64,000 bases of DNA from Daphnia carinata. Lineage: Eukaryota > Arthropoda > Branchiopoda > Diplostraca > Daphniidae. The position numbers and the translations under genes are program-made. Within the stretch, counting starts at the first letter, position 1; each line of letters starts with the position of its first letter. The stretch is taken from assembly GCF_022539665.2 (NCBI RefSeq), contig NC_081331.1, forward strand, positions 10,758,638 through 10,822,637, in the 5' to 3' direction. Shown here piece after piece: positions 13,701-25,800 of this stretch. A model generated the notes under the pieces. The model worked only from the letters and a program-made list of their open reading frames with translations, made no database searches and was not told the DNA's origin.

Positions 13701-14842
13701 CCCTCGGTACTCGGGCAAGAAAAGAAATCCCTCGTCCCATAAAACTTTTTCCCTTTTTTTTTTTTTGTTTTATAAATATATTCAATCCGAGTGGAACGGT
13801 AAGGAACGGCAAGGAGGGGAGATAGGCTTTATACACTGTTAGACACAGAAAGAGCGAAGGGAGAGCCCGTGTGTATATGCTTTGGTGTACTGGATCCATC
13901 CACCCGGACGAGATTGATCGCTAGTGGGAGGGTGGGGGGTTGGTGTTAGATGTTCTTTCCTTTTTTTTTTCCTTTTTCTTCCTTCTTCCGCATCTTCTTT
14001 TACTTCCTCATACATTTCCCCCCTTTTTTTTTCTCTCTATCCTTTCCTTTTCGGTACACACGTTTTTCCCGCGCGCATATAGCACACATCAGAGCTAAAG
14101 TACGGTCTTATAGATATAAGAAGAGAGATATACAGTTGCGCATCCGATGGAAAAAGGGCTTGGATGACTTTAGCTGCTGCTGTCGGATTTAGCTCTTTTG
14201 CTGGAACAAACATAAAATATATCCCGAACGGGGAAAGAAAAAGAATGAGGGGGGGGGGGCCTTCATATCTTACTTTATAGTTTTTGATTCCCGTCTTATT
14301 TTTTTGCCACCCTTTTTCTTTTTTGTTTATAGATCTTTCAGCTCTCTTCTATATATGACATCGATTGGTCAAATATAGAACTCTGAATTGCATGCAGGGA
14401 GAGCGCGACTTGATGGGGAGGATCAGACGTACGAAGACTCTTCAGCGCACACTCACACACGGCCATAGAAGTTTTGAATGTAACTTGGGATAACCGTCGT
14501 CTTGGTTTACGTTATAGTCACACAACATCATCTTACGTCTATATACGTCTCCGTTACGCAAGGCTAATAATTTGCGGTGACCGGGAAAATTGAGCTTCTA
14601 CCAACCCCAACGAAATGCCGATGGCTTTCGAAACAATCAGCAAAATTATGCCTTTAACGGCCGAACTATTAGAGAGAGATAATGCCGTAAGAGCCACATA
14701 AATTGCTCAGTGTACATTAAAAAAGAATGAGAAAAAAAAAATTATATAGCTACATTAAGAGCAGTTCAAGACCGGTTCGTTATGGACTGTTAATGGAGCT
14801 GAGCGCGCGCAATTTGAAAGTATTCACAATAAATAAGGAGGG

Positions 14843-14888
<46 letters not shown>

Positions 14889-17800
14889 TATCAAGCGAAA
14901 CCCAACCATCCATTGAATAGGGGGAATAAAGTTGACTTTTGCTGTCAATTGTTGTTTGCACAACTCAAATTTGAACTAGTTTCAAATGTTTCCTCTCCGA
15001 AACTCGTCACTCACGAAACGCGTCGAATGGCTGGACTCAAAATATTTTTAATTACAATTTCTCGAAACACTTACGGACAAAGTCTTGCGGATGTGGACGA
15101 CAACGTGCCATGGACTTGGCAGCTCCGAAAGTTGGAACAAAAAATGAACTCTCGTGACACTCAATTGTTTGTTTTGTTTTCTTTTTCTCGCTCCCGATGT
15201 CAAGAAGGTGAAGTCTCGGATTTCCGGAATTATTTTTTTTTTTGCGGGGGAAGGGAGGTTCCCTTTTTTTCTTTTGTTTTTAATCCACCGCCAAAAAAAA
15301 AAACAAGTGAACAAGAGGGTGATGGGGTATACTATACCGAATTTTTCACAAAAAGCAACAATCACACCGTGTTAAGTCTTTAGCCGTTGTATGCAGAGAG
15401 AGCGCAGGAAGCTGCAGCACACATATAGGCGAGGGACGGATGGGAGCAAGCGAGAGAGTGGCGGACGACACAGTTACTCGCAGCTCTTTTTATACTATCT
15501 CTCCTCTCAATCGTACGTATAGTCGGTACTGTCGAGCAGCAGCAGTAGTAGTAGGGCTTGAAACCACTCCCACTGGCTGGTTGTGTTCTCCGTGCTCCAT
15601 TGTATTATAGGGCAGTAGTGTGTGTCTACACGGAGTATGAGACTCTAACTTTAAACAAAAAACTTTTTTTTTCTTTTTCGAACGCTACATGGGCGACTGC
15701 TGAACCATGTAGTCACCACAGGGAAAATCGTTTATGAAAAAAAGGTCCCCCGCTTTTTTCGTGTTCTCTATAAAAATGTTGTAGAGATGATTGGTGGCGT
15801 GTGGGGTAAAAAGAGCGGGACAGAAAAGTTGTCTGGACGCTGATTGTGCAGCATATAGGCGACCAATCGTTTGATATATGTATACAGTTGACACACACGC
15901 ACAAACACACACAACTTTTTTTCGGATGAGAAAATAAGTCGTCGGACTGCTAGGATAGAGAAACGAAAAAACTAGTTTTTTTTTCTTCTTTATACTCTTT
16001 CACGGAATCTGTGTGTGGTATTAGCAACTGTCGTTCGAACTATCGTTTCGTTCAGCTAGAAAAAAAATGTCGTTAAAAATTAAAAAATAAAACTTAAAAA
16101 AATGATTTGAAAGTATCGGCTATAAAGCACTGCGTCCTGTGCGAGATCAAGTTGTTGTTATTGTTTTATCATTAATACATTTAAATACACGAGTTTTGAT
16201 TCGGGGGATATATATTCTTAGATGGACTTTTCCCTGACAGCTAAGACTCTTACTTCAAGTCAATCCCATGGAAGCGTGGGAAAGTCCGGAGTCATCCGCC
16301 AGATGAAACGCTCAAAATAGAGGAAGCTTTGACAGTCATCGCATCTCTTCTCCATCAGCGGAAGATTGTGAGGAAAAGCATGTCAGGGAAATCAAGGAAG
16401 TTTTTCTTGTTATTCGCTTATCATCTATCGCCATCAATCTGAGTTACGTCACATAATAAGGCCTTCCAGCAATCCGCATTGTAGGCGACATCCCAGCGGC
16501 TGTAGATTCCATAAGCAACAACAACAACAAAGTTGATGCACTGTTACAGGTTACGTATATGCACGTCTACAGTTTTTCTTTTGTTTCTTGCTGTATGCAC
16601 TGGCCGGTCTAGTAAACAACTAGTCGATAAAGTTTGATGAAGCGTTACAGATCCGCTCTTCCGGATTTTCTCTTCTGGTCAAGAAAAAGTTACCAACAGC
16701 TCTCGCCGTTTTCTTCACGTGCGCCTTCCCTCTCGTCGTCACTTTCGAATTGATTTACATCGCACACGCGTGTACGCGTTGCTGTTTATTGCGAATGTAC
16801 CCACCGCCACGTCACGGAGAAATCACCACAGCCAAAGTAAAATTTAAAAAAAAAACGAAAATTAAAGACGGAAGAGCCGCACCGCATGCCACCGTGCGGT
16901 TTTCCCGCTGCAGGTTGTTCGTCGATATTCGTTATTATAGATTACAAAAGAAAGATCCCGCATATGTATTGTGAGCACAAGAGGTGGGTTAAGTATGTAG
17001 GCATAGATTTTTTGTGAATTGAGTAGAGAGAAGTAACCTGAAATCTTGATGGTGGCTTGGTGCTGTTGGCATGTTACGCGCCTGGAACTCCTTACAGAAA
17101 GGGCTTCCATCAACATCAGCATGTGATGAAGCTGTCCTCTATTATGAGGATGGCACACAAAGAGAAGAATGGCTCCTGCAGTTGATGTGTTTAGCTGACC
17201 GAAAAACATATACATATCATTTGATTGTATGGTACTGTACACCCCCAAAGGCACTGGGATAGTACTCTCGGCGGTACACTTGAAGGATTTTCTCGAGAGC
17301 CACACGAGTCTTTTAAAAAAATAAAAATAAAGTTATGGGGTATAACTCTTCCGTATGTGGGTCGAATCATCACCAGCTTGTGCCATTACCCGCCCCTTTC
17401 CCAGATCCGGGTAGCGAAGAGGGAGAAGAAAATTTTCTTCTTGGTGCCCATCGTTCGTATTAAAAAATTTGAATTGTTTTCTATATGTAGAGATGTAGAT
17501 CAAATGATCTGCTGATAGAACAGCTGCAATACGTAATAAACAAAAAGAATTTTTGCTTTTTTTTGGATTTGAAGTTTAAATGATTATTCGAAATGCCCGC
17601 GCTCTTTCTCGATTTCTCCGCTCCCATCTGTGCTTGTTTATGAACAAATACCTTTTGCGATATGTACAAGATCTTAATCTTCTCAATAATAAAATAGGGG
17701 GGATGGGGATCAAAATTGCATCGAATGATATTGCCAGTAGAAAAGAAAAGCAAAATTGGTACCGGATGATGACTAAAAGATTGAGTCTAAAAAGAGAGAG

Positions 17801-19751
17801 ACAAGAGAATAGACGGATGCTTGTACGTGTGTGTGGGTGTGTTATTCGGAATGGTCCATCATGCACATCAAGCATAGCGAGTTGAGCATGTTAAGTGCTG
17901 CCGCGCCGCTATTATACGAATTCAAAGTGCGAGCATCTGTTGTTTTTGTTTTCTTTCTGCTTCTTTTTGCTTGACGCTTCAGGCGTGTTATTTACCATTT
18001 CGCTGTTTCTTTCGTTCATCTTTCACAAGAAAAAAAAAGCAACGTTCGTTTCATTGATTTCTTGTTTTAGTACCGCGACCTTCTTTTTTTTTTTTGTCTC
18101 TTCGTTTTCTAGGAAACCGAGGATGGATAATGTTGATTAAAAGTATAGCGATGCGTGTATATATATTTCAAGCGCGTCCTAGATTGGAATCACTCTAATA
18201 TATAACACAAGAGGAGGGCGGTTTGTGCGGTTTTTCTTTTTCCAGTTGATGGTCGAGTCATCGTCAATCGTCGTCACGCCCGGCTTCACCTTCATTTTCT
18301 CCTGGCTGGCTTCGTTTTTCTAGCTTTAGCAATCAAGAATACCTAACGCAGCTTCGGTCTACTATGCATGGCTCTCTTATTCTCATTAGCCGTTCTTTTT
18401 TTTTTTTTTCTCATTACGTTGTTCTACTGACTCTAAACATCCAACACAAGTCTGTAAGAATGTTGTTTATTGTTAATCCGTGCTGCAATTCATTTTCTAT
18501 TTCGTTGCTTTTTTGGGGTGGCTGTTCAAACTCAATAAGCCAAGAAAAATCAACAGTGGATCATCAGAACCAAAAGAAAAAAGCGAAGACATTTTGTTCT
18601 TATTGGGTCGTTATGTTGCAAGCGTATAGAAAGTCGATAAGACTACGTGATGTCCCTCCTCATCGTCACCCGTTGATTTTCGAAGAGGACATGTTACACA
18701 CGGTTTTATCTGTCATCATCGTTACCAATATCTTAGCTGTGTGTAATCGTTGCGGTAATAACTTTCTCTCTATCTGTACGCGGCTCTAGATCGGTGAAGG
18801 TAATTACCACGACGTTAACCATAGAGCCAATCATCGATGTGAACGGGCTCGTTTTCTTTAGCCTCGTTTGCAATTTCGAAATGGGATCTACAGCACCTCT
18901 ACAATTTCACTCTTTAGACAGTGCATCTAACAAATTCAATGAAATGGAACGAATTACAACGCAGTGGCTGTTAATGTTAAAAGAATTTCATGTTATGGCT
19001 TCTGAATGTTATAACAAGAAGCCACGGAGCGGAGGTTATTACCGTGTAATTGGCTGACCGATCGGCTACGTATAGATCAAGATTGACCTGTTCGCCCTTC
19101 TTTTTTCTTCTTTCTATCTCTAAAGCAAGCGTGGTAATGCTGACCATGTCTTTGCGGTCAATTAGAGACTATAGGTCCGGAGCCAGGCCATGGGCCATAA
19201 AGAGTCAACCGACTTATACACAACAAAAGCTCCATCACTATACGTCAATTCTTTTCCTTCGTTTCTCTTTTTTTCTTTTTAAACAGCACCAGTATTGCAC
19301 GACGCTCATACAACAGAAGTATATATGAGGATCCAGCATTTTATGGTAGGGAAGAATTATTACCATTACGTTCGAAAGAAAGAGGCCCTTACTTTGGCCA
19401 TCGTAACTAACTATAGGCGTTTTCTTTTCGATCGATCTTCACAGAGGCCACAATTCTGTAGGCCTGGAAGGCGGCCATATCGAACGGTTTAAAAAAGAAG
19501 GTCGTTTTAGAGAAGAACGACGATGGTGTATGTAGCACGTAAAGAATTAAATCTAAAAATAAAAAAAAAAATTAACACAACAGAGACACCGGTATTTGCT
19601 TACACGCGAGAGGAGGGGGCACACCCACATACAACAATTTAAAAGTATAAATAACGCAAGTGATACCGTTTGTAATGATGATGTTTACGTTATAACTATA
19701 GACTAGATGATGTCATATTGCGTTATGGTGTTTAGTTTGGAAACATATATG
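10748..19751. other. Gene-poor 9 kb region rich in homopolymers
   Basis: No reading frame here shows a recognisable domain or a coherent exon chain. On the minus strand it should contain the promoter and 5' UTR of the long CPAP1 gene (right of 10747) and the 3' UTR of the nuclear receptor (left of 19752). It carries many A, T and C runs, including C13 near 12079 followed by T16 near 12102, and C44 at 14844. Other open frames, such as 16862-17305 on the minus strand, look like chance. Confidence 0.45.
14844..14887. repeat. Uninterrupted poly-C tract, 44 bases
   Basis: Forty-four consecutive C on the plus strand, read directly. It lies in noncoding DNA and produces a spurious polyproline stretch in the frame across it. 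Such a G/C homopolymer can form a G-quadruplex on the minus strand, and its assembled length is unlikely to be exact. Confidence 0.95.
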
Positions 19752-22700
19752 TTATTTTCCACTGTTGTTGTTGTTGAGGCCGTGCTGGTCACCCGAGTAG
19801 ATGTCATCGAGTACGCGGTTAATGGCCACTTCTCCCAGTGTATCCTTGAAGAAGAGCAACTCGACAGTGGACGAACGGACTAGACGTAGACAAGGTAGCA
19901 GAAGTAACAACCGTCCAAATCGTGTCAACTGTTTTGGATACCTGAAAAAAAAAAAAATTCCAGTTAGAAATCATAAATAACAAGAAGTAGTTAAAACCAA
20001 AGCTTGTGAAATGTACCGATGACGGACGTAGTCGGCCAAGATGCACTGGGCTTGATCTTGCATCAGTTCGACTGGTCGGACCTCAGACAATCCTGCCGTT
20101 TCTTTTAGAAAAAAAAAAAAAACCCAACGGTGATTATGTATTCTTAGAGAGCTTTTTCAAACTGTAAATAAATAACGAGCAATCGATCAACATCACCGCA
20201 ATTATATTACCTGGTCTGAATACGGCGATAGCTTTGAGGCAACCGCATTCGCTTCCGTCGGGGGAAAGTTGTCTGTATCTGGTCATCAATTCCTATATTT
20301 TGTGATAGCACACAAATACGAAAATTGGATCAATATTCCATGAGAAAGTTGTTGTTGGCGGTTTCAAAAAAAAAAAAAAAGAGTCGCAAAACCCAAATAG
20401 AAATAGATCTATGTACGTGAATGGTTTTGATTTCCGTCGCCAGTAGGAGATCGTCGGCTTGCATCATCCGCATTCCACCGTGCTGTTGTTGACGACTCAT
20501 CAGCCGCTGCGTCAAAAGCGCTCCCAAATCCCACGGAGACGACCATTGAGCCAAGTACAATAGGAACAATTCCTTCCACGATTCCTGCAGCAAAAGCTGC
20601 TGATCGGCTCGCGACAGAGTCTGAAATGGCGTCAGCCAGCGGACCCAACGCACCGCCATGAACAGCAATCTGGCCGACGTCTCCTGTTGTCATAAAAAAT
20701 AATTAAATTAAGTGAAACGTGATGTTGTTTGTTTGTTAAGTAACACACTCACTTGGAGCAGCTCGTAAGAGCCCGGTGACGTTGCGCTGTTGCCGAAAGG
20801 AAACGAATTTCCTAATGCCATCATGGCCGGATGGAGCATTAAATTAGCCGAATCGAATAAAGGGGGAGTCCGTGCGAAATGACTCGATCCCAGCATCGCA
20901 TCCTGATTTGAGAAATTTCTTATAATTAGAATCGAATTGAATTTTTAAATAGTGAATAGAAATTCAATGTTTACAGCGTTAATGTGATTCTTGGCAACGT
21001 CCGGCAAATGAAGCGTCGGCCACAGATGAAGAGCCGGTAAATGCTGGACAGCCGCGTTGAGGAGGAACGAACTGGGCAAAGAAGAAGGTGGAACGTGGCA
21101 ACTGCTGGATAAGATTCCAACGTCGGTGGAAGGATTTCCTTTAAGCGTCGAAGATGGCGGAGGAGGCGGATGCAACTGGAGCAAAGGTAAGTGATGGTGA
21201 TGTAATGAATACGATGAAGTCGGGGCGAACGAAGTTGAAATGATGGACGACGTCGTGCTTGAAGATGATGATAGATTCATAGCTGGAGGCGGAGGAGGAG
21301 GAGGAGGAGGTGTACAAGAGGAAGAAGAAGGTGAACAGCAACCGGGTGTAGGAGACGACATGATGTCCACGTTAGGATTATTGCGATGGGCAGACAACAG
21401 TTTGATTGGGTTGCTGCTGGTCGTGCTGGTCACCATCGATGATGAAGAAGAAGCTGTTATTTGATGCTGTTGTTGAATGTTGTTGTTGTTGCTGGACATG
21501 GGCAAGCAACTGGATGCTGATATGGGCACCACCCCGCCAAAGGGGTGGTGAACGTTCGAACGTTCGGCGGCCATGAGCGAATCTTTCAAACGCGGCTTGC
21601 GAGGTCCCCGTTCGTGTTGAACTGCTACATTACAAATAAAATCGTTAATGTAATAATGTGGGGCAAACGTTAGCATTAGCATACAAATGAATCAGTCCTT
21701 GTTTATTTTATTGCTTTAACGGATGTGGTTCATGGAACGATTCCCTAAAGCAAAATCCTCGATGAATTTTGTGACACACTTTTTTTTTTTGGCGCATATT
21801 TATAAATCAGTTTGTCGGTTTGTGGTCGATCTACTTCCATCATGTTTTCCAAGTAAACGTGCGTGTATTACTGCTATTACCTTTTCTCCGTGTTTTATGC
21901 TTCTCTCTTGTTTTTCAGAGCTAAAATTCAAATGACGAGTAAAGCTGTGATTTTCAGTTGGCTGCCTTTTTAGGCTTTTGTGATACATATGGCCAACTGT
22001 TACATAATTTGTTGGGTCGTTCACCGCTAGATGGTCTATGCTATACGGTTGCGAGCTCACGCGCATTCACGCGAGAGAAATTGAACGCAAGGCGGGGAAT
22101 TTAAATGACAAACTCGTGATACGCGTTCGGCATTGGAATTGAATCATCGATACATTTAACTAGAAGATATTAATCAACAAATAAACCCACGTTACCATCT
22201 TTGTTCATGTTGGCGGCGAAGCATTTGTGGAGACGGCAAGCGCGGCATTGATTGCGGTGCGTCTTGTCCACTGGGCAGCAGTTTTTCAAATCGCCCTGGG
22301 CCTTGCACGTATAGACGCTTGCGCGATGAATACTCCGCTTAAAAAATCCCGAACAACCTTTTTTCGATCATCCAATAACCAAATTATTAACACAACATAA
22401 TTTCAAATAACCTTCTACCTTATTCAAGGTATAGCATTTAAAGAAATTATTGTTCAAAATTCCGTAAAAATCATGCAGATTAAATAGGTCTAATAATTTA
22501 ATCAAAAATAGAAGACAAAACATTGATTATAAAGAAACTTACCATCGCAGCTGAAGATACCGTAATGTTTGCCCGAACTTCGATCGCCGCAAACTTTACA
22601 CGGAATATCCAGTAATCTATCACCTGAGTTAGAGCAATACCATTTGAAAATTGATGTATACAATATTCTTTTTAACTGGAAATAAAATTCTCAATTCTAA

Positions 22701-22832
22701 TCAACACCCATCGCATGAATTAACATATTTACCTGTTCGACGCGGTTTGTCCGGTAATGATCTAACGCTGTTAATCATTGTGGATCCAGCGCTACCGACC
22801 CCGACGGACTTCATCATGACCAAGTCTTCCAT
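19752..22832 (-). CDS. dsf: Nuclear receptor of the NR2E group, dissatisfaction-like
   Basis: Nuclear transcription factor of 588 residues in nine exons: 22832-22733, 22623-22543, 22357-22196, 21624-20975, 20902-20753, 20683-20417, 20292-20211, 20101-20017, 19941-19752. All borders are GT-AG and phases agree. The DNA-binding domain is at about residues 42-110: [19 protein letters not shown]-box [13 protein letters not shown], second finger with the NR2E-type enlarged D-box ([19 protein letters not shown]) and [10 protein letters not shown], then the NR2E extension [17 protein letters not shown]. Residues about 132-381 form a long hinge with Ser, Gln and His runs and nine prolines. The ligand-binding domain (382-588) has [38 protein letters not shown] and a C-terminal INRVLDDIY helix. 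The phrase [19 protein letters not shown] and the long hinge point to dissatisfaction rather than tailless or PNR. In insects dsf acts in neuronal and sexual differentiation; the role here is inferred from family only. Confidence 0.9.
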
Positions 22833-25800
22833 GTTTCAACCGTGTAAAAGAACAACAACTGAGGGGTGTTGATGACTTTGACTATATGAAAAGCGAGCAA
22901 GTGATGTAGGGTAAAAGGTCAGATCGGTTGGGTGGTTGACCGAAGAGTGCCAGCTCTTTGTCGTTGTGGCGTCGAATATCAAGAGAGTCAGCATCACCAG
23001 AGCCAATAGGGGGACACACACACACATCAGGAACCGCGTCATCCACACCGTGTCGGCGCGAAGGATAGCTCTTGTTTCCTCCGCAACTCGCATCAGGATC
23101 CCCCTCGAAGGGGGGGGGGGGGGGCGATATACAGCAGAGAGAAAAGAGAAGAGCTGCAAAGTGATGCTGCTCTGCTGCTGTGGCCATTTTGTCAGTTAAA
23201 TGGGTGGAGAAAAGGTCTACGGTGGGTGGGGAGAGAGGCGGGAAAAGTTGAAAGTGTGTCTGTGTGTAATATAGTGTATCATGTTGCGACCCTCCCATTC
23301 CCGGTGAATCCTGGTGGCACACAGACATTTGCTCTTGTTGGTCGTCGGCTGTGGGAACGATCCCAGGTGCGTCGGCCGGGAGCGAAAAGCAGCTAAAGGA
23401 GCCAGCCAACAGCACATCTTAGTCGCTTTAGCTGCATCACATAGACAACTCGATATTATATAGCCTACGTGTATCTATCTCGCATGTGTGTATATACGTC
23501 TGAGTGTGTATGTAAAAAATGACTCCCCCAGCAGCTTTTCTTCTACCACTATCCAATGGATGTAGCGTACAAGAGAAAAAGTATTTGATCCCCTTTAGAT
23601 CGCTTAAAAGTTAGTTGTTGCTTTCTATTTTCTTCACAAGCTGTTGTGTCCGTGTTCACTCCGTTTCGCTGCTAGCCATTTGATGGATGTAGTGGACGCC
23701 ATGGGCCACAAATTCCATTACACCCCCAACGTACGGCGAAAAATAAAAATAGTTTGAGTTTGAATCAAACGCTTAGCAAAATCCGATTGAAATAGTTCAG
23801 ATATTTTTAAATTAAAAAATCACAGAGTTGTTATTGTTTGAAAGCAAACGGGTGTCTTTATTTAATGGTTGCGGTGTTGCAAAGATTCTATTGAAGGACG
23901 GGATTGAGTCAACAAGAGTACAAAGGCCGTAGTAAGTAGTTAAGTGATGGCACGTGGCATCGCATAACACTTATACGCACACGTCAGTTGAGAAAAGGAT
24001 TTGCGGTGGCCACCACCCTCTTTACATTTGAACAACCCCACCTCTTTAAAAAGAGATGCAAGAGCTGCCGGTGGTACAGGGTGAATCCCTTTTTAAGAAA
24101 ATCGTCACAGAGAGAATCCTTCAAATGTTGGAAACCAAATAGCGTAAAGTAGGGCCTACCGTTGCATCCATAGCGCACAGGCCAACCAGAGGTCTTATAT
24201 TGCACGCGTTACAAATATGTACGGTAGATGGATAGAAAATGCATAGCCGATGGATCGACTTGTCGGCACGTAGCCAAACACTTTGACACCACCGGGCTTG
24301 TGTCGATATGCTTGTGCATACATATGCTCTTATGTGCAAAGAAAAAGAAGAATATAACCAGCAGTTATTTACATTCGATTAGAGAATGAAAAGGAAAGAA
24401 AAGAAATCAAAAGAGTGTTTTTCTTTCCGGCATCCGATGGATGTAAAGAAACTTATGGATAAAACCGATGCTCCGATTTTTTCTGGATAAATATTCGGCT
24501 GCCTCATTGATAATCACTTAAAAGATATGTTTGAGTCAATAGGGCATTACGATGCTTGCCTGAAGTGATATTCAAATCGGACCCATTCGGGAAAACAGCC
24601 ATCCAGTGATTTAACCGGAAGCGTTCTGTTGCTCCAAGCAACAACAGCTTTTTATTCAATTTTGCATTTTTGGAAAAAAATAAAACTTTCAGTGTGCTTG
24701 TAGCTTTCATGTGTAGGCTATGCAAACGTATAATTGATGCTATTTAACGGTATAACGTCAGAGTTGGCAGTGCAAAGTTGGACGAGTTTCTGGCAAATAG
24801 CAAAATGAAGAAAGCAAATTAGAAAACTTGTAATTGTTTCGAGTCCATTAGCCCCGAAGTGATGAGAGAGCCACAAGTTGACGATCTGTGACAAAAGCAG
24901 CTTGATGATTCCCCCTCGTTTTAAAAAACCCTCGTGGCCAATCCCACCGACGCTCGCCTTCTGCAAAGCTGATGGCCTTTTTCCCGGCCACCCGCAGCAC
25001 TACTTGAATAAGTTTTATATACTCAACTTCACCCCCCTCTCTCTCTCTCTTTCCCTCTATGTATAAACACATTGAAAAACGTATTGTATCTTTTGTTCGA
25101 CGTCGTATTCCTCAAGTGAGTTCGAGTACACGTTGTTTAATCGACGTTATGATTTCAAACTCGAAGCATATCGTGAATTTGAAAAAAAAAACATTTTTCA
25201 AGGATCTGTGAACTGACAAAAGTGTTTGAAACACGAGTTGAAGAGTTCCCATCAACAGGTCGTAGCCCCCCCGTTCTCAGGATCGACGAATGTATTTTGA
25301 TTTTTGTTCATATCAAAATAATCTAACGTGAAACAAATCGATCAACGTAGATCCACTGTGTACTGATGGCAACAAAGAAGCACGAGGATAAAAGAGAAGC
25401 ACTGACACCAAAAGAAGGAAAGTTCAAGCGGGGAAAAACGACATGCTTTTGTATCGTCTAAATTTGGTCGTGTATACGTCGAGCCGAAAGACGGTCCAAA
25501 ATGATAGGTTCTATAGAGACGGGAAAAAATGAAAAGAATCTCCAGCTGACGCAAAGACCACAGCATGTGATCCGAGCCCATCATAGAGCAGTCGGATGGA
25601 TCATCACCTCCAACAGCATTTTGCACGCAGCTAGTACTAATAGTATAGCCCTGTATAGTTACATTGGCTGGAAGGGCGATGTGAACAAGCGTCAAAGCCA
25701 ACAGCTGGATCCTTCCATAAAAAAAAGGAAAGGAACTTTCCCCTTCGTCATACGATGGCACGGACCCTTGTAAATGGTATATCCTTATTTTTCTTTTACC

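Noticed and set aside
14727-15383. 218-codon frame across the C44 run, with 14 prolines
   Set aside because: The frame is held open by the homopolymer and there is no recognisable domain or splice partner.
16862-17305. 147-codon minus-strand frame
   Set aside because: No domain or signal recognised; neighbouring frames of similar length overlap it on both strands.
22882-23415. 177-codon minus-strand frame upstream of the nuclear receptor
   Set aside because: Overlaps another open frame, is rich in Ser/Pro from low-complexity DNA, and does not splice in phase to the receptor. More likely 5' UTR or upstream DNA.
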